This document shows positions 48,957-61,060 of a stretch of DNA of 64,000 nucleotides, piece after piece. The notes under the pieces were generated by a model. That model made no database searches and was not told the origin of the DNA. It worked only from the letters and a program-made list of their open reading frames with translations. Made by a program: the position numbers and the translations under genes. The first letter of the stretch is position 1, and each line of letters starts with the position of its first letter. Source of the stretch: Rhizobium sp. 007 (GTDB lineage: Bacteria > Pseudomonadota > Alphaproteobacteria > Rhizobiales > Rhizobiaceae). The stretch is from positions 3,864,501-3,928,500 of the forward strand of contig NZ_CP064187.1 in NCBI RefSeq assembly GCF_015353075.1. Direction: 5' to 3'.

Positions 48957-50074
48957 GTGACGATAAAGCGGGCTTCGTTCTGCAAGCTGTCGGTTTCGAT
49001 GAACTCAAGGGCTGGAAGGATGATGATCCCTCCAGCCTTTTTGAAGTCATGGAAGCGTGCCACAGCCAAATTACCGGCACGAAACCCTACCGCACCGGAT
49101 CGCTCGGCCTGAGCACCGACGATCTTTTGCCTCTGCTCGACGCAGCCCGAAATGCGAAACCCGCATCTGCTTCTGATGCCCGATCCTTCTTCGAGCAGAA
49201 CTGTCGGCCGTTTTTTATCAGAAAACTGGACGGCAGCCGGGGTTTCGTTACCGCTTATTACGAACCGGAAATCGCCGTTTCCGACAAGCTCGATTCTACT
49301 TATCGCTTCCCGTTTTACCGGCGACCCGATGATCTGATCGATCTCGACAATAGCAACCGCCCCGTAGGCCTCGATTCATCCTATGCCTTTGGTCGCCTCC
49401 GGGATGGAGAGATAAGCGCCTATCCCGACCGGCAGGCGATCGACCAAGGCCTCCTCGACGGTCGAGGCCTTGAAATCGCCTGGGCGAAATCCAAGGTCGA
49501 TGTCTTCTTCGTGCATGTGCAGGGAGCGGCGCGACTGCGCTACCCGGATGGACGGACGGCGCGTATCACATATACGGCAAAGGCCGGGCATCCTTTCTCC
49601 GCTATCGGCAAGCTGTTGGTCGACCGCGGCGAAATCGACCGTGCGAACATTTCCATGCAGTCGATTCGCGCCTGGCTCGCAGCGCATCCAGAGCAGGTCG
49701 ATGATGTTCTCTGGCACAATCGATCCTATATTTTCTTCCGCGAGGCGCCGGTTGCCGCTTCCAAAGCTGGACCAGTTGCTGCAGCGAAAGTGCCGTTAGT
49801 CGCCGGACGGTCGCTTGCCGTCGACCGCCTGATACATACCTTCGGTTTTCCCTTCTTCATCCGTTCCGAAAGCCTGACCCATCTTGATAAGGGTAGGCCA
49901 TTCCAGCGTTTGATGCTTGCCTTGGACACTGGCTCTGCGATCGTCGGTCCTGCGCGTGGCGATATTTTTACGGGTTCCGGCGATGAAGCGGGCGAATTGG
50001 CGGGTACGGTGCGCAACGACGCAGACTTTGCCATCCTCATTCCGAACACTGCGGCTGGACGGTTCGGCCGATGA
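48953..50074 (+). CDS. mltA: Membrane-bound lytic transglycosylase A-like protein (MltA family)
   Basis: MltA cleaves peptidoglycan glycan strands. The 373-residue protein has the MltA beta-barrel (GFVTAYYEPEIAVSD, VFFVHVQGAARLRYPDGR) and the C-terminal 3D domain with LMLALDTGSAIVGPARGDIFTGSGDEAGELAG, including the D-D-D catalytic/metal aspartates. Unlike most family members it shows no signal peptide or lipobox: residues 1-25 are hydrophilic (MSDDKAGFVLQAVGFDELKG), and an upstream extension of ten residues does not supply one. The start is fixed by the four-base overlap with the preceding gene. Confidence 0.92.
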   Translation: MSDDKAGFVLQAVGFDELKGWKDDDPSSLFEVMEACHSQITGTKPYRTGSLGLSTDDLLPLLDAARNAKPASASDARSFFEQNCRPFFIRKLDGSRGFVTAYYEPEIAVSDKLDSTYRFPFYRRPDDLIDLDNSNRPVGLDSSYAFGRLRDGEISAYPDRQAIDQGLLDGRGLEIAWAKSKVDVFFVHVQGAARLRYPDGRTARITYTAKAGHPFSAIGKLLVDRGEIDRANISMQSIRAWLAAHPEQVDDVLWHNRSYIFFREAPVAASKAGPVAAAKVPLVAGRSLAVDRLIHTFGFPFFIRSESLTHLDKGRPFQRLMLALDTGSAIVGPARGDIFTGSGDEAGELAGTVRNDADFAILIPNTAAGRFGR

Positions 50075-50634
50075 CGAGAGACCGCAAGCTCAGCACAGAC
50101 GAGAGAATCCTATGGGGCAAGGTTGCGCGCAGTACGCGGCCGCTCGCCGGCAAGAAGGGTGAGTTTACTGAACTCGATGCCTTTCTTGTGGAAACCGAAG
50201 CCGAGGTCGGGAATGCCGTCCAGAAATCGTCTGCTGAAACGGAAATACAAGCTGCAGCGCTGCGCGCGGCAGCGAAGCAGCCTTCCGGCACCCACCATCC
50301 ACTGGAGCGACCCGTCAAACGCAAGATCGCCAAAGGCAGGCTGGCACTAGAGGCGCGTATCGATCTCCACGGCCTCGTGCAAAGCCAAGCCCATGTCATG
50401 CTTCTCGATTTCCTCATCCGCGCGCATGAGCGCGGCATGCGGCATGTGCTGGTGATCACCGGCAAGGGCAGTTCGATGGGGAGCGAAGGTGCGTTGAAAC
50501 GGGCTGTACCGCTCTGGTTTTCGAAGCCGGAATTCCGCTATCTGATCTCGTCTTACGAAGCGGCTGCGCACCACCACGGCGGCGAGGGCGCGCTTTATAT
50601 CCGGCTCTCCCGGCGGCAGGGGGACAGGTCATGA
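50071..50634 (+). CDS. Smr/MutS2-type domain protein
   Basis: A 187-residue protein with a long linker and a C-terminal Smr domain: ARIDLHGLVQSQAHVMLLDFL and VLVITGKGSSMGSEGALKRAVPLWF hold the L[D/N]LHG and TGKG motifs of this nicking endonuclease/RNA-cleaving domain. It overlaps mltA by four bases and the HTH gene by four. The role of stand-alone Smr proteins in rhizobia is not known. Confidence 0.9.
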   Translation: MTRDRKLSTDERILWGKVARSTRPLAGKKGEFTELDAFLVETEAEVGNAVQKSSAETEIQAAALRAAAKQPSGTHHPLERPVKRKIAKGRLALEARIDLHGLVQSQAHVMLLDFLIRAHERGMRHVLVITGKGSSMGSEGALKRAVPLWFSKPEFRYLISSYEAAAHHHGGEGALYIRLSRRQGDRS

Positions 50635-51008
50635 CACCGTTCGGCGAAGCTGTTCGAAAACTTCGGGCGCGCAGAGGCGTGTCGCAGAAGCAGATGGCAG
50701 CGGCGCTCAACGTCTCGCCTGCCTATCTCTCCGCGCTCGAACATGGAAAACGCGGCTTGCCGACCTTCGACCTGCTTCAGCGGATCGCCGGCTATTTCAA
50801 CATCATCTGGGATGAAGCTGAGGAACTCTTCCTGCTCGCCCGCGCATCGGACCCGCGCGTGGTGATTGATACCGCAGGTCTACCCCCCGAATATACGGCT
50901 TTTGCCAATCGTTTGGCGGGCCGGATTCGCAACCTTGACAGTGCAGCTTTGGCCGAGCTCGCGGCTACGCTTGAAAATCTCGGCAAAGCTGACGGAAAAG
51001 CGTCATAA
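50631..51008 (+). CDS. XRE-type helix-turn-helix regulator
   Basis: A 125-residue protein with an N-terminal Cro/C1-type HTH (RKLRARRGVSQKQMAAALNVSPAYLSALEHGKRGLPTFDLLQRIAGYF), followed by a short helical tail. The HTH is complete and close to a consensus DNA-binding form. It is the last gene of the Tim44-like/mltA/smr/xre overlapping set and ends 133 bp before gyrB. Targets are unknown; the operon position suggests cell-wall or stress functions but does not prove it. Confidence 0.88.
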   Translation: MTPFGEAVRKLRARRGVSQKQMAAALNVSPAYLSALEHGKRGLPTFDLLQRIAGYFNIIWDEAEELFLLARASDPRVVIDTAGLPPEYTAFANRLAGRIRNLDSAALAELAATLENLGKADGKAS

Positions 51009-51081
51009 TCCCCTGCTTTATGCCGGATTCCCAGGCTCTGCCATTGGGAATGGCGTCCAAAAACCCTATATTCCGAAATGA

Positions 51082-53577
<2,496 letters not shown>

Positions 53578-53591
53578 TTGATGTCTTGTAC

Positions 53592-53620
53592 AAAAAGGCG
53601 CGTTCATGGCGCCTTTTTCT
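53592..53620 (+). terminator. Terminator of gyrB
   Basis: A perfect 10-bp stem AAAAAGGCGC/GCGCCTTTTT with a 7-base loop, 14 bp after the stop; it could also act on the convergent nitroreductase gene. Confidence 0.9.
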
Positions 53621-53630
53621 TTCCACAGAA

Positions 53631-54224
53631 TCAATTGGCAATGAATTTTCCGTTGAAAGCCACCTCCGCAAGCGGCATGCGTTGGCTTGGCACTTCGCGT
53701 GCCTGGTTGCGCTCTGACAGAACGCTCTTGTCGCCAAGGCGGCCGATGGCTATCCCGGCCTCGACGCGATAGCCTTCCGGAATGGCGAAGGCTAGCCTGA
53801 TTTCATCATGTTTGATTCCGCCCATGCCATGGGCGTAGAAGCCTGAAAAGCGTGCCTGCAGGGCGAGATGCCCCCACGAGGCACCAGCGTCGAACGAATG
53901 CGTATAGCGCGGTTTGTTCTCCGAGAAAGCGCCACTGAAACTGCGTGAGACAACAAAGATCAGCGCGCAAGCATTCTTTGCCCATTCCTGGTTCGATTCG
54001 ACGAGCAGGCTAAGATGCTTCTCGAAATGTTCCGTGCCCTTAAGGGCGTAGATGAAGCGCCAAGGCTGCTGGTTGCCGGAAGACGGCGCCCAATGAGCTG
54101 CGTCAAGGATCGTCAGCAATTGCTCTTCGGCTATGATTTCGCCGGTGAAAGCACGTGGCGACCAGCGATCGAGAAACATCGCATCGATCGGATATTCGGA
54201 TGTGCGGCTATTGGCTTCGGTCAT
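53631..54224 (-). CDS. Nitroreductase family flavoprotein
   Basis: A 197-residue FMN-dependent oxidoreductase of the nitroreductase superfamily: RWSPRAFTGEIIAEEQLLTILDAAHWAPSSGNQQPWRFIYA and the C-terminal AIGRLGD are diagnostic. Physiological electron acceptors in this family are often quinones, enones or flavins; none can be assigned here. The internal ATG at 54224 with GGAAAT upstream is preferred over 54323, which would add residues unlike the family. Convergent with gyrB. Confidence 0.9.
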   Translation of the reverse strand: MTEANSRTSEYPIDAMFLDRWSPRAFTGEIIAEEQLLTILDAAHWAPSSGNQQPWRFIYALKGTEHFEKHLSLLVESNQEWAKNACALIFVVSRSFSGAFSENKPRYTHSFDAGASWGHLALQARFSGFYAHGMGGIKHDEIRLAFAIPEGYRVEAGIAIGRLGDKSVLSERNQAREVPSQRMPLAEVAFNGKFIAN

Positions 54225-54457
54225 CTTATTTCCGGGTAGTGGTTGAGGGGCTGGAGCGAATGATATTGCCTGCCAATAGAACTTTGCAAGCAAACCCGTT
54301 GCCGCAGATGCTTCTCCCTTCATTCAATCCGGCGCGCCAATTCAGTTCCGGCGAAATTTTTAACAATGCGTACCGCTTCAGCAAAAAGCCGTAATGACAC
54401 GCTTAGTCGACTGGTCCATAGGTGATGGTAGTCCGTTTTCGATGAGGAGGAGATTTT

Positions 54458-55300
54458 ATGAAGCTGATGCGCGTTGGCGATCCGGGTCGTGAAAAACCGG
54501 CACTACTCGATTCCGATGGCAAGATCCGCGACCTTTCGGCGCATGTTTCCGACGTCGCTGGTGAGGCGATTTCGCCCGCCGGCCTGGCAAAAATCGCAGC
54601 GCTCGACGCGAAAAGCCTCCCGGAATTGGCTCCGGGCCGCATTGGTGCCTGTGTTGCAGGCACGGGCAAATTCATCTGTATTGGCCTGAATTTCTCTGAT
54701 CACGCTGCCGAAACTGGCGCAACAGTTCCGCCGGAACCGATCATTTTCATGAAGGCCACCTCCGCGATCGTCGGTCCCAACGATAACGTCGTCATCCCGC
54801 GTGGTTCCGAAAAGACTGATTGGGAGGTCGAACTCGGCGTTGTGATCGGAAAGACCGCAAAATATGTCACCGAGGCCGAAGCGCTGGACTACGTTGCCGG
54901 CTATTGCGTCTCCAATGATGTCTCGGAGCGCGCATTCCAGACGGAACGCTCCGGCCAGTGGACGAAGGGCAAATCCTGCGACACCTTTGGGCCAATTGGG
55001 CCCTGGCTCGTTACCAAGGACGAGATCGCCGATCCGCAGAATCTCGGCATGTGGCTGAAGGTCAACGGCCAGATGATGCAGAACGGCTCGTCGAGGACGA
55101 TGGTCTTTGGGGTCGCTTATCTGGTCTCCTATCTCAGCCAGTTCATGTCGCTGCAGCCTGGCGATGTCATTTCCACCGGTACGCCGCCGGGCGTGGGCAT
55201 GGGTTTGAAGCCGCCGCGTTACCTCAAGGCTGGTGATGTCGTCGAACTTGGAATCGAAGGCCTCGGCACGCAGAAGCAGACCTTTGTCGCGGATCGCTGA
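54458..55300 (+). CDS. Fumarylacetoacetate hydrolase family enzyme
   Basis: The 280-residue protein has the FAH-fold signature: CIGLNFSDHAAETGATVPPEPIIFMKATSAIVGPNDNV, EVELGVVIGK with metal ligands, and VISTGTPPGVGMG. Relatives are fumarylpyruvate hydrolases, 2-oxo-3-deoxyarabinonate-type dehydratases and homoprotocatechuate isomerases; sequence alone does not choose among them. A very strong ribosome-binding site (GAGGAGGAG) lies seven bases before the ATG. It has its own terminator and no obviously related neighbour. Confidence 0.9.
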   Translation: MKLMRVGDPGREKPALLDSDGKIRDLSAHVSDVAGEAISPAGLAKIAALDAKSLPELAPGRIGACVAGTGKFICIGLNFSDHAAETGATVPPEPIIFMKATSAIVGPNDNVVIPRGSEKTDWEVELGVVIGKTAKYVTEAEALDYVAGYCVSNDVSERAFQTERSGQWTKGKSCDTFGPIGPWLVTKDEIADPQNLGMWLKVNGQMMQNGSSRTMVFGVAYLVSYLSQFMSLQPGDVISTGTPPGVGMGLKPPRYLKAGDVVELGIEGLGTQKQTFVADR

Positions 55301-55336
55301 AGCTGTCCGATCTTTAATAATTGTGAGCGTATCAGT

Positions 55337-55370
55337 TGCCGGGAATCACTTTTCCCGGCATTTCTTTTTT
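55337..55370 (+). terminator. Terminator after the FAH-family gene
   Basis: A perfect 9-bp stem TGCCGGGAA/TTCCCGGCA with a 6-base loop followed by TTTCTTTTTT. Confidence 0.92.
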
Positions 55371-55506
55371 GCGATGCGGATGCCTGTGTTGCTATGCAAC
55401 AAATAAGCCTGTTACTCTCAATTGAAGTGCCCGCAAACGATGGAAAGAAGTAGATGGCCTGCCTGACGGCGCTGTCCTTTCCGGCAAAAGAAAGGTGGCG
55501 CAACTC

Positions 55507-56778
55507 ATGTTTTATCAGCTCTATGAATTGAACCATGCAGCGATGGCGCCGTTCCGCGCTGCCGCTGATGCGATGCGGCTTGTTTATGCCAATCCGCTTA
55601 ATCCTTTTTCGCAGACGCCGTTTGGCCGCACGATCGCTGCAAGTCTAGAGATGTTCGAGCGGACGACGCGCCGCTACGGCAAGCCGGAGTTCGGACTGAA
55701 GGAAACGATCGTCGGCGACAGCAAGGTCGCAGTGCGTGAAGAGATCGTCTGGTCGCGCGCTTTCTGCAATCTTCTGCATTTTGCGCGCAACACGCCTTCC
55801 GGCCACCGCGATCCCCGAATCTTAATCGTTGCACCAATGTCCGGTCACTATGCAACGCTGCTTCGCGGTACGGTCGAAGCGCTGCTTCCGAGCGCCGATA
55901 TCTACATCACCGACTGGGTTGATGCCCGCATGGTGCCGATGACGGAGGGCACCTTCGATTTCGATGACTATGTCGATTATGTCATCGAGATGCTGCATTT
56001 TCTCGGCCCCGATACGCACGTCATTGCCGTATGTCAGCCCTCCGTGCCTGTGCTGGCCGCCGCCGCCGTCATGGAAGAGGCAAACGACCCGTTGTCACCA
56101 TCGTCGATGACACTGATGGGCGGACCGATCGATACGCGCATCAATCCGACAGCGGTCAATAAACTCGCAGAAGAGAGACCGCTGACGTGGTTTGCCGAAA
56201 ACGTCATCATGAATGTGCCATGGCCACAACCAGGCTTCATGCGCCCGGTCTATCCGGGTTTCCTGCAGCTCTCGGGTTTCATGTCGATGAACCTCGACCG
56301 GCACGTGGTCGCCCACAAGGAGTTCTTCATGCATCTCGTGAAGAACGACGGTGAGCCTGAAAAGCACCGCGATTTCTACGACGAGTATCTTGCCGTGATG
56401 GACCTGACCGCGGAATTCTACCTGCAGACGGTCGATCAGGTGTTCATGAAGCACTCCCTGCCGAAGGGCGAGTTGATTCATCGTGGCAAGCGCGTCGATC
56501 CGGCCGCAATCCGCAATGTCGCGCTCCTGACAGTGGAGGGCGAGAACGACGACATCTCCGGTGTGGGCCAGACGAAGGCGGCGCAGACGATCTGCGTCAA
56601 CATCCCCGACGACATGCGCATGCACTACCTTCAGCCCGACGTCGGCCACTACGGCGTCTTCAACGGATCGCGCTTCCGCCGCGAGATCGCGCCGCGTATC
56701 GTCAACTTCGTCCGCGAGCACTCTCGTTCTGGAAAACTCAGCGTAAAGCGCGTCATCAGGGGCGGCAAATCCGCCTGA
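55507..56778 (+). CDS. phaZ: Intracellular polyhydroxyalkanoate depolymerase
   Basis: Degrades stored polyhydroxybutyrate granules. The 423-residue protein has the PhaZ N-terminal MFYQLYELNHAAMAPFRA, the nucleophile-elbow AVCQPSVPVLAAA with C176 as the nucleophile, the ITDWVDARMVP segment, and the late GENDDISGVGQTKAAQ and DVGHYGVFNGSR with the catalytic Asp/His. The ATG at 55507 is chosen over a GTG at 55495 because of the family start. Polyhydroxybutyrate synthesis genes are not in this window. Confidence 0.94.
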   Translation: MFYQLYELNHAAMAPFRAAADAMRLVYANPLNPFSQTPFGRTIAASLEMFERTTRRYGKPEFGLKETIVGDSKVAVREEIVWSRAFCNLLHFARNTPSGHRDPRILIVAPMSGHYATLLRGTVEALLPSADIYITDWVDARMVPMTEGTFDFDDYVDYVIEMLHFLGPDTHVIAVCQPSVPVLAAAAVMEEANDPLSPSSMTLMGGPIDTRINPTAVNKLAEERPLTWFAENVIMNVPWPQPGFMRPVYPGFLQLSGFMSMNLDRHVVAHKEFFMHLVKNDGEPEKHRDFYDEYLAVMDLTAEFYLQTVDQVFMKHSLPKGELIHRGKRVDPAAIRNVALLTVEGENDDISGVGQTKAAQTICVNIPDDMRMHYLQPDVGHYGVFNGSRFRREIAPRIVNFVREHSRSGKLSVKRVIRGGKSA

Positions 56779-56922
56779 GTTAGAGGATGCTGATTTAATC
56801 CTGCCTGTTCAAGGCCTTGTCCGATTTCGCGGGCAATCGTCTTGAAGGGTTGGCTGGCGGTAACCACATCGATTTTCAGCGTTCGGTATTCTGCCGGGCG
56901 CAGAAAGCGAGGATACCGCACG

Positions 56923-57357
56923 ATGAACCAGTCAGCATTGCTTCGCCCGGATTGGACTCCGGCTACCGTTGCGTTGATGGTGCTCGGCTTCGTGGTCTTC
57001 TGGCCTCTGGGCCTGGCCATGCTTGCCTATATCATCTTCGGCGAGCGCCTTCGCGGTTTCAAGCGCGACGCGAATAACGCGACTGACGGCTTTTTTGCCG
57101 GCTGCCGCCGTTCGCATGGCCGCTACCGCCCGCATTTTTCGACCGGCAACGTCGCCTTTGACGATTGGCGGAAGGCCGAGCTTGACCGCCTCGAGGAAGA
57201 GCGCCGTAAGCTCGATGAAATGCGCGAGGAATTCGACACCTATATGCGCGAGCTTCGTCGCGCCAAGGATCAGGAAGAATTCGACCGTTTCATGCGCGAC
57301 CGAAAGAATGCAAAGCGCGATGACAATGGCCCGGTTGCCGAATTTCAGACGCCTTAA
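56923..57357 (+). CDS. DUF2852 membrane protein
   Basis: A 144-residue protein with an N-terminal hydrophobic pair (TPATVALMVLGFVVFWPLGLAMLAYIIFGERL, about 13-45), a Gly/His/Arg linker (GFFAGCRRSHGRYRPHF) and a strongly charged, helical, probably coiled-coil tail (EFDTYMRELRRAKDQEEFDRFMRDRKNAKR). It matches DUF2852, seen almost only in alphaproteobacteria and of unknown function. The ATG at 56923 has GAGG about eight bases upstream. It has its own terminator. Confidence 0.85.
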   Translation: MNQSALLRPDWTPATVALMVLGFVVFWPLGLAMLAYIIFGERLRGFKRDANNATDGFFAGCRRSHGRYRPHFSTGNVAFDDWRKAELDRLEEERRKLDEMREEFDTYMRELRRAKDQEEFDRFMRDRKNAKRDDNGPVAEFQTP

Positions 57358-57379
57358 CGTGTCACTAGATGATCAGCAG

Positions 57380-57405
57380 ACCGGCATCAGCGATGCCGGT
57401 TTTTC
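57380..57405 (+). terminator. Terminator after the DUF2852 gene
   Basis: A perfect 9-bp stem ACCGGCATC/GATGCCGGT with a 3-base loop followed by TTTTC. Confidence 0.9.
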
Positions 57406-57445
57406 TTTGCCCGGATTTGTTGCGAATCGTATAGAAAAAGCGCTT

Positions 57446-58210
57446 ATGTTTCCGCTCCTTTCCAATCCGCGACGAACTGCTGCACGAAAACCTGCTCCGC
57501 CCGAAACGCGGACGCTGGACGTCGCAGGCAGGCTGATGCCCCTCACTATCAAGCAGCATGATCGCGCAACGCGTATTACGCTTCGTATCGAGCCCGGCGG
57601 CAGGGCGCTTAAAATGACGGTTCCGAAGGGCCTTGCGCAGCGCGAGGTCAACGCCTTCCTCGACCGTCATCAGGGATGGCTGTTGACGAAACTGGCAAAG
57701 TTCTCCGTCGACAATACCCTTCACGATGGCGGCGAGATCCTGGTGCGCGGCATCAAGCACCGGATCGAACATACCGGCAGTCTGCGCGGCCTCACCGAGG
57801 CAGTCATGGTCGGCGACCGGCATGTGCTGAAGGTCAGTGGCCTACCGGAACATCTCGGCCGCCGGATCGCAACCTTTCTGAAGAAGGAGGCGCGCTCTGA
57901 CCTCGTGCGGCTCGCGCACTTCCACGCGCGTTCGATCAAGGCACCGATCAAGTCGATTTCCATGAAAGACACGCGCAGCCGTTGGGGCTCATGCTCGTCG
58001 GAGGGAAATTTGAGCTTTTCCTGGCGCGTCGTCATGGCGCCGGCCTCGGTGATCGATTATCTAGCGGCCCACGAAGTGGCGCATCTCAGAGAAATGAATC
58101 ACGGCCCGCATTTCTGGGCGCTTTGCCAAAAGCTCTGCCCGCATATGGAAGATGCGAAATCCTGGCTGAAACGCTACGGAAGCCAGCTTCACGCAATCGA
58201 CTTTGATTGA
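57446..58210 (+). CDS. YgjP-like zinc metallopeptidase (DUF45/M48-like)
   Basis: The 254-residue protein has the YgjP signature: SISMKDTRSRWGSCSSEGNLSFSWRVVMAPASVIDYLAAHEVAHLREMNHGPHFWALCQKLCP, with HEVAH near residue 209 and a third histidine (NHGPHFW) as zinc ligands. The N-terminal half (LTIKQHDRATRITLRIEPGGRALKMTVPKG) is also typical. No membrane segment is visible. Function in bacteria is poorly known; possible targets are unknown. The ATG at 57446 gives the family start; the longer frame upstream is rejected. Confidence 0.88.
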   Translation: MFPLLSNPRRTAARKPAPPETRTLDVAGRLMPLTIKQHDRATRITLRIEPGGRALKMTVPKGLAQREVNAFLDRHQGWLLTKLAKFSVDNTLHDGGEILVRGIKHRIEHTGSLRGLTEAVMVGDRHVLKVSGLPEHLGRRIATFLKKEARSDLVRLAHFHARSIKAPIKSISMKDTRSRWGSCSSEGNLSFSWRVVMAPASVIDYLAAHEVAHLREMNHGPHFWALCQKLCPHMEDAKSWLKRYGSQLHAIDFD

Positions 58211-58286
58211 GCGTTTAGCCGCGGTAAATTAAGCCTTAGTCGCAAATTGGCTCGACTCTTTTGCCTTTTCGTGTCACTTCGCTGCC

Positions 58287-58955
58287 ATGAAACCCGATAT
58301 CAAAATCTGCGGCCTGAAGAGCGCTGAAGCGATCGAGCGCGCGGTCAATCGCGGCGCGAACCATATCGGTTTTATCTTCTTCGAGAAAAGTCCTCGTTAT
58401 ATCGAGCCGGACGTTGCCGGAAAGCTTGCGGACGCTGTCCGCGGCAATGCCAAGATCGTCGCCGTCACGGTCGATCCGACTAATGACGAACTCGATGAAA
58501 TCGTTTCGCTTTTGAAGCCGGACATGCTCCAGCTTCACGGCAACGAGAGCCCGGAACGCGTCTTGACGATAAAGGCTGTCTACGGTCTCGCGATCATGAA
58601 GGTCTTCTCTGTTCGCAGCGCCGATGATCTGAAGCGGGTTGAGGCTTATATTGGGATAGCCGACCGGTTTCTCTTCGACGCCAAGCCGCCGAAGGGGTCG
58701 GAATTGCCGGGCGGCAACGGGGTTTCCTTCGATTGGAGCCTGCTCGGCCAGCTTGACGATAGCGTGGATTACATGCTTTCCGGTGGGCTGAACAAGGACA
58801 ACATCGCCGAAGCGCTGACGATCACCAAGGCGCCGGGCATCGACGTATCCTCCGGCGTCGAAAGTGCACCCGGCGTGAAGAGCGTCGCCATGATCGATGA
58901 TTTTTTCGATGCGGTCGAGAAGGCTTGCGAGCCTGAAACGGTCTCAGGGAGTTGA
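58287..58955 (+). CDS. trpF: Phosphoribosylanthranilate isomerase
   Basis: Third step of tryptophan synthesis. The 222-residue TIM-barrel has the N-terminal [35 protein letters not shown] with the catalytic cysteine (ICGL), [12 protein letters not shown], and C-terminal [15 protein letters not shown] plus the phosphate-binding [16 protein letters not shown]. It overlaps no other gene and starts trpF-trpB-trpA-accD-folC. No strong ribosome-binding site precedes the ATG. Confidence 0.96.
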   Translation: MKPDIKICGLKSAEAIERAVNRGANHIGFIFFEKSPRYIEPDVAGKLADAVRGNAKIVAVTVDPTNDELDEIVSLLKPDMLQLHGNESPERVLTIKAVYGLAIMKVFSVRSADDLKRVEAYIGIADRFLFDAKPPKGSELPGGNGVSFDWSLLGQLDDSVDYMLSGGLNKDNIAEALTITKAPGIDVSSGVESAPGVKSVAMIDDFFDAVEKACEPETVSGS

Positions 58956-58957
58956 GA

Positions 58958-60178
58958 GTGAACCAGACGCTAAAACCGAATTCCTTCCGTTCCGGTCCCG
59001 ATGAGGATGGCCGTTTCGGCATCTATGGCGGCCGTTTCGTCGCCGAAACGCTGATGCCGCTGATCCTCGATCTGCAGGAGGAATGGAACAAGGCGAAGGA
59101 CGATCTCGAATTCCAGGCGCAATTGAAACATCTTGGCAGCCACTACATCGGCCGCCCGAGTCCGCTTTATTTCGCTGAGCGCCTGACTGCCGAGCTTGGC
59201 GGCGCGAAGATCTATTTCAAGCGCGAAGAGCTGAACCACACGGGTTCGCACAAGATCAACAACTGCATCGGCCAGATCCTGCTTGCCAAGCGCATGGGCA
59301 AAACGCGCATCATCGCTGAAACCGGTGCGGGCCAGCATGGGGTTGCCTCTGCAACGGTCGCCGCCCGCTTTGGCCTTCCCTGCGTCGTCTATATGGGCGC
59401 GACGGATGTCGAGCGCCAGGCGCCGAACGTTTTCCGCATGAAGCTGCTTGGCGCCGAGGTGAAGCCGGTGACGGCAGGTCACGGCACGCTGAAGGATGCG
59501 ATGAACGAAGCCCTGCGCGACTGGGTCACCAATGTCGATGACACCTATTATCTGATCGGCACCGCAGCCGGCCCGCATCCCTATCCGGAAATGGTTCGCG
59601 ATTTCCAGGCGGTCATCGGCACGGAAGCCAAGGCGCAGATGCTGGAAGCCGAAGGACGACTGCCGGATCTTGTCATCGCTGCGGTTGGCGGCGGTTCGAA
59701 TGCAATCGGCATCTTCCATCCGTTCCTGGATGACGAAGGCGTAAAGATCGTCGGCGTCGAAGCCGGCGGCAAGGGTCTGCAAGGCGATGAGCATTGCGCT
59801 TCGATCACGGCCGGCTCGCCGGGCGTCCTTCACGGCAATCGCACGTATCTGCTCCAGGACGGCGATGGTCAGATCAAGGAGGGCCACTCGATTTCGGCCG
59901 GCCTCGATTATCCCGGCATCGGCCCCGAGCATTCCTATCTGAACGATATTGGCCGCGTCGAATACGTGCCGATCATGGATCACGAGGCGCTCGATGCCTT
60001 CCAGACGCTGACCCGCCTCGAAGGCATTATTCCGGCGCTTGAGCCGTCGCATGCGCTGGCCGAAGTCATCAAGCGCGCGCCGAAAATGGGCAAGGACGAG
60101 ATCATCCTGATGAACCTCTCCGGCCGCGGCGACAAGGACATCTTCACCGTCGGCAAGATTCTGGGAATGGGTGTGTAA
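58958..60178 (+). CDS. trpB: Tryptophan synthase beta chain
   Basis: PLP enzyme joining indole and serine. The 406-residue protein has [18 protein letters not shown] with the PLP lysine, [17 protein letters not shown], and the glycine loop [13 protein letters not shown]. The start is GTG at 58958, six bases after AGGGAG; the TTG at 58952 in the same frame is less well placed. It lies two bases after trpF and three before trpA. Confidence 0.97.
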   Translation: MNQTLKPNSFRSGPDEDGRFGIYGGRFVAETLMPLILDLQEEWNKAKDDLEFQAQLKHLGSHYIGRPSPLYFAERLTAELGGAKIYFKREELNHTGSHKINNCIGQILLAKRMGKTRIIAETGAGQHGVASATVAARFGLPCVVYMGATDVERQAPNVFRMKLLGAEVKPVTAGHGTLKDAMNEALRDWVTNVDDTYYLIGTAAGPHPYPEMVRDFQAVIGTEAKAQMLEAEGRLPDLVIAAVGGGSNAIGIFHPFLDDEGVKIVGVEAGGKGLQGDEHCASITAGSPGVLHGNRTYLLQDGDGQIKEGHSISAGLDYPGIGPEHSYLNDIGRVEYVPIMDHEALDAFQTLTRLEGIIPALEPSHALAEVIKRAPKMGKDEIILMNLSGRGDKDIFTVGKILGMGV

Positions 60179-60181
60179 GTC

Positions 60182-61021
60182 ATGACCGCACGTATGGATA
60201 AACGCTTTGCCGATCTGAAGGCTGAAGGCCGCCCGGCGCTCGTGACCTATTTCATGGGCGGCGACCCGGACTACGAGACCTCGCTCGGCATCATGAAGGC
60301 GTTACCGGAAGCCGGTTCTGACGTCATCGAACTCGGCATGCCGTTCTCCGATCCGATGGCCGATGGCCCGGCAATCCAGATGGCTGGCCAGCGCGCGCTA
60401 AAGGGCGGACAGACGCTTAAGAAGACGCTGCAGCTGGCAGCCGATTTCCGTAAGAGTGACAACGCGACGCCGATCGTGATGATGGGCTATTACAATCCCA
60501 TCTACATCTACGGCGTCGAGACGTTCCTGGACGATGCGCTCGCATCAGGCATCGATGGCTTGATCGTCGTCGATCTTCCGCCGGAAATGGATGACGAGCT
60601 TTGCATTCCAGCGATCAGGAAGGGCATCAATTTCATCCGTCTGGCAACGCCGACGACCGATGACAAGCGCCTTCCGACGGTACTGAAGAACACGTCTGGC
60701 TTTGTCTACTACGTTTCGATGAACGGCATCACCGGTTCGGCTCTGCCTGATCCATCGCTGGTCGCCGGGGCCGTGAAGCGCATCAAGCAGCATACCAATC
60801 TGCCCGTTTGCGTCGGTTTCGGCGTCAAGACTGCCGATCACGCCAAGGTCATCGGCAGCTCCGCCGATGGCGTCGTGGTTGGTACGGCCATCGTCAATCA
60901 GGTGGCGACAAGCCTGAGCAGCGAAGGAAAGGCCACAGCAGATACAGTCCAGGCCGTGGCCACCCTCGTTCGCGGTCTTTCATCCGGAACGCGTTCGGCG
61001 CGCCTTGTTGCTGCCGAATAG
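60182..61021 (+). CDS. trpA: Tryptophan synthase alpha chain
   Basis: Cleaves indole-3-glycerol phosphate and channels indole to TrpB. The 279-residue barrel has [47 protein letters not shown] with the catalytic Glu and Asp, [23 protein letters not shown], and phosphate-binding [27 protein letters not shown]. The operon with accD and folC is the usual alphaproteobacterial order. Confidence 0.97.
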   Translation: MTARMDKRFADLKAEGRPALVTYFMGGDPDYETSLGIMKALPEAGSDVIELGMPFSDPMADGPAIQMAGQRALKGGQTLKKTLQLAADFRKSDNATPIVMMGYYNPIYIYGVETFLDDALASGIDGLIVVDLPPEMDDELCIPAIRKGINFIRLATPTTDDKRLPTVLKNTSGFVYYVSMNGITGSALPDPSLVAGAVKRIKQHTNLPVCVGFGVKTADHAKVIGSSADGVVVGTAIVNQVATSLSSEGKATADTVQAVATLVRGLSSGTRSARLVAAE

Positions 61022-61060
61022 CGTCCCCACATTGGCTGTAGTCAATCAGGAGTTTTCGAC

